A stretch of DNA of 61,103 nucleotides from JADGNZ01 sp035995985 (GTDB taxonomy: Bacteria > Acidobacteriota > Thermoanaerobaculia > Gp7-AA8), in the NCBI GenBank assembly GCA_035995985.1, contig DASYJY010000211.1, positions 1-61,103 of the forward strand. Direction: 5' to 3'. The translations under genes were made by a program, and so were the position numbers. Numbering within the stretch: position 1 is the stretch's first letter; every line of letters begins with the position of its first letter. The notes beneath the pieces are model-generated. The model was not told the DNA's origin. It did not search any database and saw only the letters and a program-made list of their open reading frames with translations. Positions 39,864 to 48,808 of this stretch are shown here, piece after piece.

Positions 39864-40673
39864 TCAGTCGAAATACCCATTCATATCTACGCCGGGTATC
39901 GCGCGGCCGAGGGCGGTGAAGGTGCCGTGCTCCGCGATTTCCTTCGCGGCGGCGAGGAAGCCGGTCCATGCGGTTCGCGCCAGGCCGCTGCCGACGCTGA
40001 TGCGGCGGACTCCGGCAGCAGCGATCTCGGCGACGGTCGTGCCGTCGGTGAAGGGGGAAGCGAGGAGGTTGAACGGCTTCGGCGCGATGGCGTCGATGAC
40101 GGTTTTGACGTCGCTCATCGTCCTCAGTCCGGGTGCGTAGAGGCACTCGGCGCCGGCGGCGGCGAACGCGTCTAGGCGGCGAATCGTTTCGTCGAGGTCC
40201 GGCCGGCCGGCGATGAAGCCCTCGGATCGCGCGGTGAGAAGCACGCCCGTGCCGCTTCGATCGATTGCCGCACGCGCCGCTTCGATACGGCGCACGGCGA
40301 GGTCAAAGTCGAATAGCGGATTGTCTTTGTCTGCGGTGGAGTCTTCGATCGAGAGTCCGGCGATGCCGGTCACCGCCGCGGCGGCGACGTTCGCCGCGAC
40401 TTCGTCAGGCTCGATGGCGAAGCCGCCCTCGAAGTCGGCGTTGACCGGTACGTCGACCGCCGCGGCGAGGGCGCGGAAATGCGCGAGCGCCTCGTCGAGC
40501 GGGACGTGATTGTCGCGGCGTCCAAGCGTCCACGCGAAGCCCGAACTGGTCGTCGCGAGCGCGTGAAAGCCGAGGTGCACGAGAAGGCGCGCGCTGCCGA
40601 TGTCCCACGGGTTCGGTAGAACGAAACATCCCGATTCGTGAAGCTGGCGGAAGCGATCGATAGCGCTCCTCAT
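39864..40673 (-). CDS. PEP mutase/isocitrate lyase superfamily enzyme
   Basis: The 269-residue protein starts at ATG 40673; GTG 40691 adds six residues without a visible RBS. It shows the family's barrel: GCFVLPNPWDIGSARLLVHL, VPVNADFEGGF with metal-binding acids, LSIEDS, LTARSEGFIAGRPDLDETIR and LYAPGL. The KKCGH catalytic loop of true isocitrate and methylisocitrate lyases is missing, so it is more likely an oxaloacetate-hydrolase or PEP-mutase relative of unknown substrate. Confidence 0.85.
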   Translation of the reverse strand: MRSAIDRFRQLHESGCFVLPNPWDIGSARLLVHLGFHALATTSSGFAWTLGRRDNHVPLDEALAHFRALAAAVDVPVNADFEGGFAIEPDEVAANVAAAAVTGIAGLSIEDSTADKDNPLFDFDLAVRRIEAARAAIDRSGTGVLLTARSEGFIAGRPDLDETIRRLDAFAAAGAECLYAPGLRTMSDVKTVIDAIAPKPFNLLASPFTDGTTVAEIAAAGVRRISVGSGLARTAWTGFLAAAKEIAEHGTFTALGRAIPGVDMNGYFD

Positions 40674-40792
40674 CGCGCGAGGATACGTCACTTATCTCAT
40701 GGAGTCGAAGGTCCGCGAGCGCGCGGCATGGCGCAGATGTACGACGAACAGCTCCTGCGAAGCGTTCGCGGAGAAGGAACTCGCCGTCGCCT

Positions 40793-41662
40793 TCAGCACT
40801 GATCCGCCAGGCCATTGGCCAACGCGGTTGCGTAGTCGGTCGCCGTGTACCCGCTGGAGAAAATCTCGGAGGTGTTCCAGAGAAAGGCTCCTCCGGCGTT
40901 CTGGCGCATGTTCGGGTCGCTGAAAAACGCACAAGTCTGTGCGGGTGTGTACTTCTGGGTACCGTCGTCGGATTGCACCCAGTTGCTGGGGAGGATGAAG
41001 GCGTTAACATCAGGAATGCCGAGCGGCCTTCCATATGTCTGGAGCGCAGAAAGCCACGAGGCTGTGGTATTGCCGGTACCACCCGCGTAGCACTGCAGGT
41101 TAAAGCGCTGGACGTATTGCTGGCCTGCGGAGGCGTAGACGTCAGCCAGGCATCCGAGCCAGAAGTTCTCGAACATGTACGGACAGTACGTAGACTTCAG
41201 GTTCAGGGACTGCGCCAGCAGGAGCGTGAACTGGACGATCGTATTCTGCATGTCCGGTCCGTACGACTCCTCCATGTCGAAATCGACTCCTTCCGCCGGA
41301 ATGGCGTCGAACAGGGCAGCGAAGGTCTGCGTGACAGTCGCGGTTCCCGCGGGAGTGGACAGGAGAGCTCCGAGGTTCTGAAAATCGGTCGCGCCGTAAC
41401 TGCCTACGCCCCACCAGACCTCGCCCTGTTGCCGAAGAGCGGCCACGTATGGCGTCATGTAATTCAGGTCGGCGTTGAATGTGCCGCCGGTGACAAGCGG
41501 AGTGTCGTTGTAGGTGAGATCGCCGTTTGGCTGCACGTGGACGGACCAGAGGATGATCGAATTGAAGGCCGACGTCTGTAGTTCCGACAACTGCTGATCG
41601 TTGGTGGCGGGATCATTGGTGCCGAAGAGACCATTTCCGAACGCTTCGATGATTGGTGTCAT
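40793..41662 (-). CDS. GH18-like glycosidase-fold protein without signal peptide
   Basis: The 289-residue product starts at ATG 41662 after GGGAG. It has a TIM-barrel order with FNSIILWSVHVQPNGDLTYN early and, near residue 130, PAEGVDFDMEESYG, matching the DxxDxDxE active motif of chitinase family GH18 with the catalytic Glu in place. The later RFNLQCYAGG and GGAFLWNTSEIFSS resemble the last barrel strands. No signal peptide is visible, which is unusual for a chitinase. It shares strand and neighbourhood with the mannan-binding lectin gene 66 bp upstream, suggesting a joint role on N-glycan or chitin-like sugars. Confidence 0.7.
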   Translation of the reverse strand: MTPIIEAFGNGLFGTNDPATNDQQLSELQTSAFNSIILWSVHVQPNGDLTYNDTPLVTGGTFNADLNYMTPYVAALRQQGEVWWGVGSYGATDFQNLGALLSTPAGTATVTQTFAALFDAIPAEGVDFDMEESYGPDMQNTIVQFTLLLAQSLNLKSTYCPYMFENFWLGCLADVYASAGQQYVQRFNLQCYAGGTGNTTASWLSALQTYGRPLGIPDVNAFILPSNWVQSDDGTQKYTPAQTCAFFSDPNMRQNAGGAFLWNTSEIFSSGYTATDYATALANGLADQC

Positions 41663-41728
41663 TTGCTTTTCTCCCTGACGAATGGGCGGGAGGGTTGCCT
41701 CCCGCCCTCCTGGTCGACCGCCGGCCGT

Positions 41729-42073
41729 CTACACGGAGAACGTGCAGCCGCAGACGCTCATCTGGCCTTCGACGACGGTCTTCCACTGACCGTTCCATGT
41801 GCCGCCGTACGACGCGCACGCGATCGGGGCCTTCACCTTCGCATCGTCGTTGTTGAAGATCGGGCCGGCGATGACGTCGATTGTGAATTGGGACGAACCG
41901 CCAGGCGGGACCTGGTACGTGCAGCCGCAGACGCTCATCTGGCCTTCGATGACCGTCGTCCACTGGCCGTTCCATGTGCCGAGGTGCGCGGCGCATGCGA
42001 TGGGACACTTCTGCTGCGCTTCTTCGTTGCTGAAAATCGGGCCGACAGGGATATCCACCGTGAATGACGCCAT
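41729..42073 (-). CDS. Mannan-binding lectin of the Microcystis viridis (MVL) type
   Basis: The 114-residue protein is two tandem 54-residue repeats. Repeat 1 has VGPIFSNEEAQQKCPIACAA and GTWNGQWTTVIEGQMSV; repeat 2 has AGPIFNNDDAKVKAPIACAS and GTWNGQWKTVVEGQMSV. This matches the length, duplication and GQW.T..E..MSV motif of MVL, a cyanobacterial lectin that binds the mannose-rich core of N-glycans. Unlike MVL each repeat holds C-x-C and an extra Cys, so disulfides or metal may stabilise it. The ATG follows GGAGAGAG. There is no signal peptide, like MVL itself. Confidence 0.88.
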   Translation of the reverse strand: MASFTVDIPVGPIFSNEEAQQKCPIACAAHLGTWNGQWTTVIEGQMSVCGCTYQVPPGGSSQFTIDVIAGPIFNNDDAKVKAPIACASYGGTWNGQWKTVVEGQMSVCGCTFSV

Positions 42074-42408
42074 GATTCTCTCTCCTATCCGTTGAGTTCA
42101 TTAGGCTGCTGACATATGGCGTGATTGCCATGCTGAAGTAGTCGACTGCGAGCACGATCTTTTCCCTGCCGAAACAAAAAAAAGAGAGGCCGAGCAGGAG
42201 TGAGGTCCGGCGCTGGTCCTGACAATGAATCCGTCAGGCATGCCGAAGATGGGGCCGCCGCCGTCGCGTATACGGAGGTCCTTCCGCAATTTCAGCACGA
42301 TCAGCGACGGCACTGACGCCAGGGCGCTCGTAAACGTCTGCCGAAGCCATTCGGCATGAACGGACGGTACGTGTCACGAGGGTTTCTTACCCGTTCCAGG
42401 ACCGCTAT
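42074..42408. other. Interval upstream of the lectin gene
   Basis: This 335-bp gap holds the lectin ribosome binding site next to 42073 and an A-rich run at 42176-42184. A 70-codon minus-strand frame (42101-42313) ends in it but has no RBS or family signature. I see no other feature. Confidence 0.4.
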
Positions 42409-42717
42409 CTACGACTTGTCGTCCTCCACGCGCGGCGCGAAGCGCTGGCGGGCGTGGAAGGCTTTGTCGAGGCCGATCCATTTGACGTTGTCGAGGGAGA
42501 CGGTGGGGGCGCCGTCGGGCCAGTTGCCGAGGGGGAGGTAGAAGTGGCCGTCGCCGAGGATTTTGTATTTGCGGACGAGGTCGCGCATGCTGGTGCAACC
42601 GTTCTTGTGCGCTTTCAGGCCGCGCAACTCCAGCTGCTCGCCGGTCCGCTCGGCGGTTCCCTCAAATACCCGGATCTCTTCGCAGATTTGCTTCATGGAT
42701 CGTTTGGCATTTTGCAT
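42409..42717 (-). CDS. Conserved-looking hypothetical protein
   Basis: The 102-residue basic product starts at ATG 42717 (a TTG at 42726 and ATG at 42696 are alternatives; none has a clear RBS). The sequence has a helical N-terminus (MKQICEEIRVFEGTAERTGE) and a distinctive middle, KILGDGHFYLPLGNWPDGAP. No family recognised. It faces away from the response regulator gene at 42802. Confidence 0.45.
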   Translation of the reverse strand: MQNAKRSMKQICEEIRVFEGTAERTGEQLELRGLKAHKNGCTSMRDLVRKYKILGDGHFYLPLGNWPDGAPTVSLDNVKWIGLDKAFHARQRFAPRVEDDKS

Positions 42718-42801
42718 CCATTGCAAATATCGAGCACAACTTTTTCTCGGGACGGCAGCGTTCTCAGCAGGCTGGCGTCAAATCCGCATGCACGGGACGG
42801 A

Positions 42802-43254
42802 ATGTCCCTGGCCCCGAAAGTTCTGGTCGTCGAAGACGACGATGCGATCCGCGCGCTGCTCATCGCCGCATTGCGCCGCGAACCGTTCGACGTGCATGCC
42901 GCGGTAAATGGTGCCGAGGCGCTGACGCTGACGCGGTCCGCGGAGTACGCGGTCATCCTCCTCGACTTGATGATGCCGATGGTGACCGGCGTGGAGTTTC
43001 TCCAGGCCTTTCATGAAGCGCATCCGACGTCGCGCACCGTCATCTTCGTGATGACTGCATTCGACGACGCCACCGTCCGCCACATCGCGCCGAACCTCGT
43101 CCACGGAATCGTGCGCAAGCCGTTCGATGTGCCGCAGCTCGTGGCCATGGTTCGCGAAGTGGCGCTGACGAGGACACCGGCGCAGCAAACGACGCAAGCC
43201 GTCGCCGAGTTGCCGGTCGAGACCGACACCTCGCAGCAGCTCGAGCCGAACTAG
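42802..43254 (+). CDS. Single-domain response regulator
   Basis: The 150-residue protein starts at ATG 42802. The receiver fold is complete: acidic pair in KVLVVEDDDAIRALLIAALR, phospho-Asp in VILLDLMMPMVTGVEFL, Thr in IFVMTAF and Lys in IVRKPFDVPQLVAMV. A 28-residue polar tail (TPAQQTTQAVAELPVETDTS) replaces an output domain. Such proteins relay phosphate or act by protein contact. No kinase gene is adjacent; the orphan hybrid kinase at 28938 could be a partner, which is only a suggestion. Confidence 0.85.
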   Translation: MSLAPKVLVVEDDDAIRALLIAALRREPFDVHAAVNGAEALTLTRSAEYAVILLDLMMPMVTGVEFLQAFHEAHPTSRTVIFVMTAFDDATVRHIAPNLVHGIVRKPFDVPQLVAMVREVALTRTPAQQTTQAVAELPVETDTSQQLEPN

Positions 43255-43258
43255 ACGC

Positions 43259-44488
43259 TCACTCGTAACGCAACGCGTCGATCGGATCGAGCCGGGACGC
43301 TTTCCGCGCCGGGTAAAACCCGAAGAAGATCCCGACGAACGCGGCCACTCCGAACGATAGCGCGACCGAGGTCGGCGTCACCACGATCGGCCATTGCAGG
43401 AAGTGCTTGACCGCGAACGATGCCCCGATACCGAAGGCCACGCCGACGCCACCGCCGACGATCGCCAGCGTCACCGCTTCGAAGAGGAACTGCAGCAGGA
43501 CGTGGCGCCCCTTCGCGCCGATGGCCATACGGATTCCGATCTCGCGCGTGCGCTCCGTGACCGACACCAGCATGATGTTCATGATGCCGATTCCGCCCAC
43601 GAACAAGGAGATGGCGGCGATGCAGATCAGGAGCATGCGCAGAATGGTCGCCTGCTGCCCCTGCGCCTGGGCGATCTCTTCCTGCGAGCGCATCTGAAAG
43701 TCGGCGTCGCCGTGCGGCGGAATGCGGTGGCGCTGGCGAAGGACGGCTTCGATCTCGTTCTGTGCTTCCTGAACCTGCGATGCCGAGGCCGCGGAAACCT
43801 GGAGCATGTCGATCTTGGTCTTGCCGGAGAGACGCTTCATCACGGTCGTGTAGGGCGCCACGACGACATCATCCTGATCCTGCCCCATCATGTTGCCGCC
43901 CTTCTTCTCGAGGACGCCGACCACTTTGAAGGGAACGTTCTTGATACGGACGATCTGATTGACAGCCTGGCCGTCGGGAAAAAGATTGTCGGCCACCGTC
44001 TTGCCAAGGACGGCCACCTTCGAGGCGCTCTTCACGTCCTGATCGGTGAAGAATGATCCATCCGCAACGTTCCACGAGCGGATGAGCGGGTAGTCGACGC
44101 CGACGCCCTGAATCGACGTTCCCCAGTTCAACTCGCCGGCCACGATCTGCGCGGCGCTGCGGACGGTCGGAGCGACGTAGGCAACCGCCGGGCATTCGTT
44201 CTTGATGGCGTCGGCGTCATCCGCGGTGAGCGTGGAGTTGCCGGTGAACATGCGTGCGCCGCTCGACGTCGACGCGCCGGGGAAGACCATGATGTAGTTC
44301 GTGCCGAGGGCGTTGATCGTGTTCTCGATCGACTTGGTCGCGCCGTTGCCGATGGCCACGACGGCGATGACGCAGCCGACGCCGATGATGATGCCGAGCG
44401 CGGTCAGGAACGAGCGCATCTTGTTGCGCGCGATCGCACGCAGTCCGACCAGCGTGATGTTGCTGATGCGCATGACGGAGCTCTTCAT
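43259..44488 (-). CDS. MacB-type ABC permease
   Basis: The 409-residue membrane protein has an N-terminal helix (ALGIIIGVGCVIAVVAIGNG), a large periplasmic MacB-PCD domain and three C-terminal helices of FtsX type (LLICIAAISLFVGGIGIMNI, then VTLAIVGGGVGVAFGIGASF and a third). GIMNIMLVSVTERTREIGIR is the hallmark of the family. It forms a tripartite efflux pump with the ATPase (ATGA overlap upstream) and the MacA-like adaptor. Substrates of such pumps include macrolides, lipoproteins and peptides. Confidence 0.93.
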   Translation of the reverse strand: MKSSVMRISNITLVGLRAIARNKMRSFLTALGIIIGVGCVIAVVAIGNGATKSIENTINALGTNYIMVFPGASTSSGARMFTGNSTLTADDADAIKNECPAVAYVAPTVRSAAQIVAGELNWGTSIQGVGVDYPLIRSWNVADGSFFTDQDVKSASKVAVLGKTVADNLFPDGQAVNQIVRIKNVPFKVVGVLEKKGGNMMGQDQDDVVVAPYTTVMKRLSGKTKIDMLQVSAASASQVQEAQNEIEAVLRQRHRIPPHGDADFQMRSQEEIAQAQGQQATILRMLLICIAAISLFVGGIGIMNIMLVSVTERTREIGIRMAIGAKGRHVLLQFLFEAVTLAIVGGGVGVAFGIGASFAVKHFLQWPIVVTPTSVALSFGVAAFVGIFFGFYPARKASRLDPIDALRYE

Positions 44489-45246
44489 CGGGTTGCCTCC
44501 ACCGGGATGGGCGCGGCCGGAGCGGCGATGCCGCGCACGTCGACGCGATGCTGCTTCACGTTCTCATCGTGCTGAATCACGCCGTCGCGAACGGTGATGA
44601 CGCGCTTGGCGTGCTGCGCGATGTCGGGTTCGTGCGTGATCAATACGACGGTCTTGCCGCTGTCGTTCAGCGCTTGAAAAATCCCCATGATCTCCTCGGA
44701 GGTGCGCGAGTCGAGGTTGCCGGTCGGTTCGTCGGCGAGAAGCATGGCCGGATCGGTGACGAGCGCGCGCGCGATGGCCACGCGCTGCTGCTGACCGCCG
44801 GAAAGTTGCGACGGATGATTGTGCTCGCGCCCTTTGAGGCCTACGCGATGCAGTGCATCCATCGCCGCCTTGTGGCGCTGTTCGCGCGACCACCCGAGAT
44901 CGCCGTAGATGAGCGGCAGCTCGACGTTTTCGACGGCCGAGGTGCGCGCGAGCAGGTTGAAACTCTGAAAGACGAAGCCGATCTTCGCGTTGCGGATGAC
45001 CGCGCGTTCGTCGCGATCGAGCGTGGAGACGTCGATGCCATCGAGCTTGTACGAGCCGTCGGTCGGCCGATCGAGACATCCGAGGATATTCATCAGCGTC
45101 GACTTCCCGGAGCCCGAAGGCCCCATGACGGCCAGGAACTCACCTTCATCGACGACTAGGTCGAGGCCCGCCAGTGCGCGGACTTCGACCTCGCCCATCG
45201 AGTAAACCTTGGTGAGGCCGTGGATCTCGATGACCTTATCCGGCAC
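44485..45246 (-). CDS. MacB/LolD-type ABC ATPase
   Basis: The 253-residue ATPase has Walker A GPSGSGKSTLMNILGCLDRP, signature LSGGQQQRVAIARALV, Walker B AMLLADEPTGNLDSRT and the switch region VVLITHEPDIAQHAKR. Its GTG start shares one base with the stop of the adaptor gene (TAGTG), and its end overlaps the permease start. Unlike E. coli MacB, ATPase and permease are separate genes. Confidence 0.94.
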   Translation of the reverse strand: MPDKVIEIHGLTKVYSMGEVEVRALAGLDLVVDEGEFLAVMGPSGSGKSTLMNILGCLDRPTDGSYKLDGIDVSTLDRDERAVIRNAKIGFVFQSFNLLARTSAVENVELPLIYGDLGWSREQRHKAAMDALHRVGLKGREHNHPSQLSGGQQQRVAIARALVTDPAMLLADEPTGNLDSRTSEEIMGIFQALNDSGKTVVLITHEPDIAQHAKRVITVRDGVIQHDENVKQHRVDVRGIAAPAAPIPVEATR

Positions 45247-46625
45247 TACCGCCCACCTCTTCCGCCGCCGCCCTGACGTCCACCGACCGGGTTGCTGCTG
45301 CCCGGAGGAGGATTGGAATCGACCTTGGTCGTAGCCAGGCCGGTGACGACGTTGTCGCCCGGTTTGAGATCGCCGGAGACGACCTGCGTGTAGTGACCGT
45401 CGGTGATGCCGGTGCGGATCTCGACCGCGGTGAGTTTGTTGTCGGCGCCCAGGACGTAGACAGGCTGCGGGCGTTTGCGGGCAGCCGGCGGAGCGCCGAG
45501 GGCGCCTGCGACGCCGCCGACTCCCGGCGTGCGATTGCCCCAGCGCGCCGCGCGCTCCTCGGGAGTCATGCCGCCGGCAGTCGACGTTGCCGTCTGTCCG
45601 TTCTGCCGATTACGCCAACGAGCGGCGCGATCGTCGGTCGATGTCGACGCGGTCTGCGTCGACGTCGTCTCCGTCGCGGCGGTGGAACTGGCGTTGCCGC
45701 CGGCGGCTGTCGCGGTCGCGCCGCCGGTGAGCGCCGTATCCGGCTTGAAGCGCAGCGCGCTGTTCGCGATGCGCAGGACGTCGCGCACGACGGCCACGTC
45801 GATGGTGACGTTCGCCGTCATCTTCGGACGGAGCTTCTCGTCGGGATTCGGCACTTCGATGATGACCGGATACGTGACGACATTCTGGCTGACGGTGGCG
45901 TTGAGCCGGATCTGCGAGATGCGGCCGCGGAACTCCTGATCGGGATACGAGTCGACGGTGAATCGCGCCGGCTGACCGACGGCGATGCGGCCGATGTCCG
46001 ACTGATCGACGTCGGCCTGCACCTGCATCTTGGTCATGTCCTGAGCAATGGAGAAGAGCGTCGGTGCGGAGAACGACGCTGCCACGGTCTGGCCGACGTC
46101 GTACTGGCGGTCGACGACGATGCCGTCGATCGGCGAGACGATCTTCGTGTACTTCAGATTCGTGAGCGAGGAGTTCAACGCGGCGGTCGATTGCTGCACC
46201 TGCGCGTTGGCGCCTTCGTACGCGGCGCGCGCGGAGTCGAGATCGGACTGCGGCGAGAGGCCGGCTTTCACGAGGCGCAACTGGCGGTCGTAGTTGATGC
46301 GCGTATTCGCGGCTTCAACTTTCGACTTCGTCACGTCCGCCTGGCGCTGTTCTACCTGCTGCTGAAACGGAGTCGGGTCGAGCTCGGCGAGAAGCTGTCC
46401 CTTCGTGACGCGGCTGTTGAAATCGGCGTAGAGCCGCGCGATCACGCCCGATACCTGGCTTCCGACCTGGACGGTCGTGACCGCCGACAACGTGCCGGTC
46501 GCGGTGACGGTCATGGTGATGTTGCCGCGGTCAACTTTCTCGGTTCGGTATTGCTCGTTTTTGTTGCCGCCGCCCTTGCAAAATGTCAGGGCAGCAATCG
46601 TCAGAATCACTGCAAAACGTCTCAC
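45246..46625 (-). CDS. MacA-like periplasmic adaptor
   Basis: The 459-residue protein starts at GTG 46625 (VRRFAVILTIAALTFCKGGG), with a hydrophobic signal ending in a Cys that might be lipidated, though the lipobox is poor. Domains follow the HlyD/RND adaptor order: lipoyl half GTLSAVTTVQVGSQVSGVIA, a coiled-coil hairpin, second lipoyl half and beta barrel (VDQSDIGRIAVGQPARFTVD). An unusual Ala/Thr-rich insert of about 90 residues near 330-410 carries a repeated RAARWRNR/RAARWGNR motif. It links the MacB permease to an outer-membrane channel, which is not encoded here. Confidence 0.9.
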   Translation of the reverse strand: MRRFAVILTIAALTFCKGGGNKNEQYRTEKVDRGNITMTVTATGTLSAVTTVQVGSQVSGVIARLYADFNSRVTKGQLLAELDPTPFQQQVEQRQADVTKSKVEAANTRINYDRQLRLVKAGLSPQSDLDSARAAYEGANAQVQQSTAALNSSLTNLKYTKIVSPIDGIVVDRQYDVGQTVAASFSAPTLFSIAQDMTKMQVQADVDQSDIGRIAVGQPARFTVDSYPDQEFRGRISQIRLNATVSQNVVTYPVIIEVPNPDEKLRPKMTANVTIDVAVVRDVLRIANSALRFKPDTALTGGATATAAGGNASSTAATETTSTQTASTSTDDRAARWRNRQNGQTATSTAGGMTPEERAARWGNRTPGVGGVAGALGAPPAARKRPQPVYVLGADNKLTAVEIRTGITDGHYTQVVSGDLKPGDNVVTGLATTKVDSNPPPGSSNPVGGRQGGGGRGGR

Positions 46626-46787
46626 GCTGAAGACTCCCTCCGCGCTCCTTACGACCCGATTCCTCGGGCGTTGAACGAGCGCGCGAAGTGTAATGCAGCG
46701 TTCCCGCCTACTCCGCCGCGCGGCAAGCCGATACCGATTCGTCACCTGCGCTGCCGGCCGTGCCGGCTCTGCTATGCTTCGCGGCCC

Positions 46788-47201
46788 ATGGCGCTTTTTT
46801 CGACGAAAGACACTCCTCAGCAGCCCCGCAGTGCGGAGCCGCAGACCGCGCAGAGCGGCACCTTTTTCGGTCCGAATGTGACGATTGACGGCACGGTCAC
46901 CGGCTCCGAATCAATCCTGATCGAAGGCACGGTCCGCGGGAAAATCAACCTCACCGGCGAGCTTCGCGTCGGAACGAAAGCACGCATCGAGGCCACCGTT
47001 CACGCGAAGAATGTGACCGTGGAAGGGAAGCTGACCGGCGACGTTTCCGCGGATGAAAAGGTGGAGCTCGTGGCCAGCTCCACGGTCGAAGGCAACATCA
47101 AGGCGCCGAAGATCGTCGTAGCCGAGGGCGCGCGGTTCCGCGGCTCGGTCGATATGGGATCGCCGAAACCGAATGTGTCCGCGGAGCCGCCGAAGAAGTA
47201 A
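46788..47201 (+). CDS. Bactofilin
   Basis: The 137-residue protein is a typical bactofilin (DUF583). A polar N-terminal tail is followed by a right-handed beta-helix of short repeats: GPNVTIDGTVTGSESILIEG, TVRGKINLTGELRVGTKARI and EATVHAKNVTVEGKLTGDVS, ending in a proline-rich tail. Bactofilins polymerise into filaments that help shape cells or position proteins. It starts at ATG 46788 and stands between divergent MacA and the aldehyde dehydrogenase. Confidence 0.93.
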   Translation: MALFSTKDTPQQPRSAEPQTAQSGTFFGPNVTIDGTVTGSESILIEGTVRGKINLTGELRVGTKARIEATVHAKNVTVEGKLTGDVSADEKVELVASSTVEGNIKAPKIVVAEGARFRGSVDMGSPKPNVSAEPPKK

Positions 47202-47221
47202 CCCGCCAATCCTGCAATCCC

Positions 47222-47286
47222 GCACAGACAGGAGTGTCTGTGCCACACGGAGTGTCAGTGCCACACGGAATGTCTGTCCCACACGG
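47222..47286. repeat. Palindrome copy C plus three 18-bp direct repeats
   Basis: GCACAGACA-GGAG-TGTCTGTGC (47222-47243) is followed by near-repeats of its right arm with CCACACGGA spacers: GTGTCAGTGCCACACGGA, then ATGTCTGTCCCACACGGA. The last CACACGGAGGA supplies the Shine-Dalgarno sequence of the next gene. In-frame VPHG residues before ATG 47294 come from this repeat and are not likely to be protein. Confidence 0.8.
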
Positions 47287-47293
47287 AGGAATC

Positions 47294-48808
47294 ATGAGCA
47301 CTCCCGCTCTGCGCGAAACGCGCGACTACAAGAATTACATCGACGGCCAGTGGGTCGCCTCGGCGACCGGCAATACGTTCGAGAATCGCAGCCCGGCCGA
47401 CAACGATGACCTCATCGGCACGTTTCAGGAGTCGAACGCCGACGATCTGAATGAAGCCGTCGACGCCGCGGATCGCGCGTTCCATCCGTGGCGCCTCACC
47501 CCGGCGCCGATCCGCGCCGATTACCTCTACGCGGTCGGCAACATTCTCAAGCGCGACAAAGAAGCGATCGCGACGGAGATGACGCGCGAAATGGGGAAGG
47601 TGCTGCAGGAGACGCGCGGCGACGTGCAGGAAGCGATCGATATGGCCTTCCTGATGGCCGGCGAAGGCCGCCGCCTGCACGGCGTGACGACACCCTCCGA
47701 GCTCCCGAACAAATTCAACATGGCCGTGCGCATGCCGCTCGGCGTGGCCGGCATGATCACGCCGTGGAACTTTCCGATCGCGATTCCGGCGTGGAAGTCG
47801 ATGGCGGCGCTGATCTGCGGCAACACGGTGGTGATCAAGCCGGCATCGCAGACGCCGTTGTCTGTCGTCATGCTGGCCGAGGCGTTTGCGGAGGCGGGAC
47901 TGCCGCGCGGTGTATTTAATGTGGTGACCGGAGGCGGCAGGGCAGTCGGCGAGCCGATGCTGACGCATCCGAAGGTTGCCGTGATCTCGTTCACCGGCTC
48001 GACCGATGTCGGCCGCCAGATTTCCGTCGCCTGCGCGCCGCAGTTCAAGCACGTGCATCTGGAAATGGGCGGCAAGAATGTGATTCTGGTGATGGACGAC
48101 GCCGACGTCGACCTCGCCGTCGACGGCGCGCTGTGGGGCGCATTCGGCACGGCCGGCCAGCGCTGCACGGCGGCGTCGCGCATCGTCGCGCATCGCAAGA
48201 TCTACGACGAATTCGTTTCGAAACTCTCCGCGCGCGCGAAGTCGCTGCGCGTCGGCAACGGCCTCGATCCGCAGACCGACATGGGACCGAATATCTCAGC
48301 ATCGCAGATTGCCACGATCGCCGAGTACGTGAAGATCGGTCAGGACGAAGGTGCGACCGTCACCGCCGGCGGCGCGACGCTGACCGATGGCGCTTACGGC
48401 AAAGGCCACTTCCACCAACCGACCGTCTTCGCCGACGTGACTCCGGACATGCGCATCGCGCAGGAGGAGATTTTCGGTCCGGTCACCGCGGTGATGCGCT
48501 GCGACTCGCTCGAAGAGGCCATCGCCATCGGCAACGGCGTGAAGTACGGACTGTCGTCATCGATCTACACGCGCGACATCAACAAGGCCTTTGTGGCCAT
48601 GCGCGACATGTACACCGGCATCTTTTACGTGAACGCGCCGACCATCGGTGCCGAGGTCCATTTGCCGTTCGGCGGAACGAAGCAGACCGGCAATGGGCAC
48701 CGCGAGGCGGGTGTCGCGGGCATCGACGTCTTCAGCGAATGGAAATCGATTTACGTCGACTACTCCGGCTCGCTGCAGCGTGCGCAGATCGATACCGAAG
48801 AGCTATAG
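47294..48808 (+). CDS. NAD(P)-dependent aldehyde dehydrogenase
   Basis: The 504-residue enzyme starts at ATG 47294, three bases after GGAGGA. It shows PWNFPIAIPAWKSMAALICG, ISFTGSTDVGRQ (NAD loop), HLEMGGKNVILVMDDADVDL with the general-base Glu, and GTAGQRCTAASRIVAHRKIY with the catalytic Cys. YKNYIDGQWV near the start and the late FGGTKQTGNGHREAG resemble the alpha-ketoglutaric or piperidine-6-carboxylate semialdehyde dehydrogenases. The exact aldehyde cannot be told from sequence alone, and no pathway genes are adjacent. Confidence 0.9.
   Translation: MSTPALRETRDYKNYIDGQWVASATGNTFENRSPADNDDLIGTFQESNADDLNEAVDAADRAFHPWRLTPAPIRADYLYAVGNILKRDKEAIATEMTREMGKVLQETRGDVQEAIDMAFLMAGEGRRLHGVTTPSELPNKFNMAVRMPLGVAGMITPWNFPIAIPAWKSMAALICGNTVVIKPASQTPLSVVMLAEAFAEAGLPRGVFNVVTGGGRAVGEPMLTHPKVAVISFTGSTDVGRQISVACAPQFKHVHLEMGGKNVILVMDDADVDLAVDGALWGAFGTAGQRCTAASRIVAHRKIYDEFVSKLSARAKSLRVGNGLDPQTDMGPNISASQIATIAEYVKIGQDEGATVTAGGATLTDGAYGKGHFHQPTVFADVTPDMRIAQEEIFGPVTAVMRCDSLEEAIAIGNGVKYGLSSSIYTRDINKAFVAMRDMYTGIFYVNAPTIGAEVHLPFGGTKQTGNGHREAGVAGIDVFSEWKSIYVDYSGSLQRAQIDTEEL

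Noticed and set aside
42101..42313. 70-codon frame upstream of the lectin gene
   Set aside because: No RBS, no family signal, and low coding character.
47234..47293. N-terminal extension of the aldehyde dehydrogenase with VPHG repeats
   Set aside because: It is translation of an 18-bp DNA repeat; a GGAGGA site places the start at ATG 47294.
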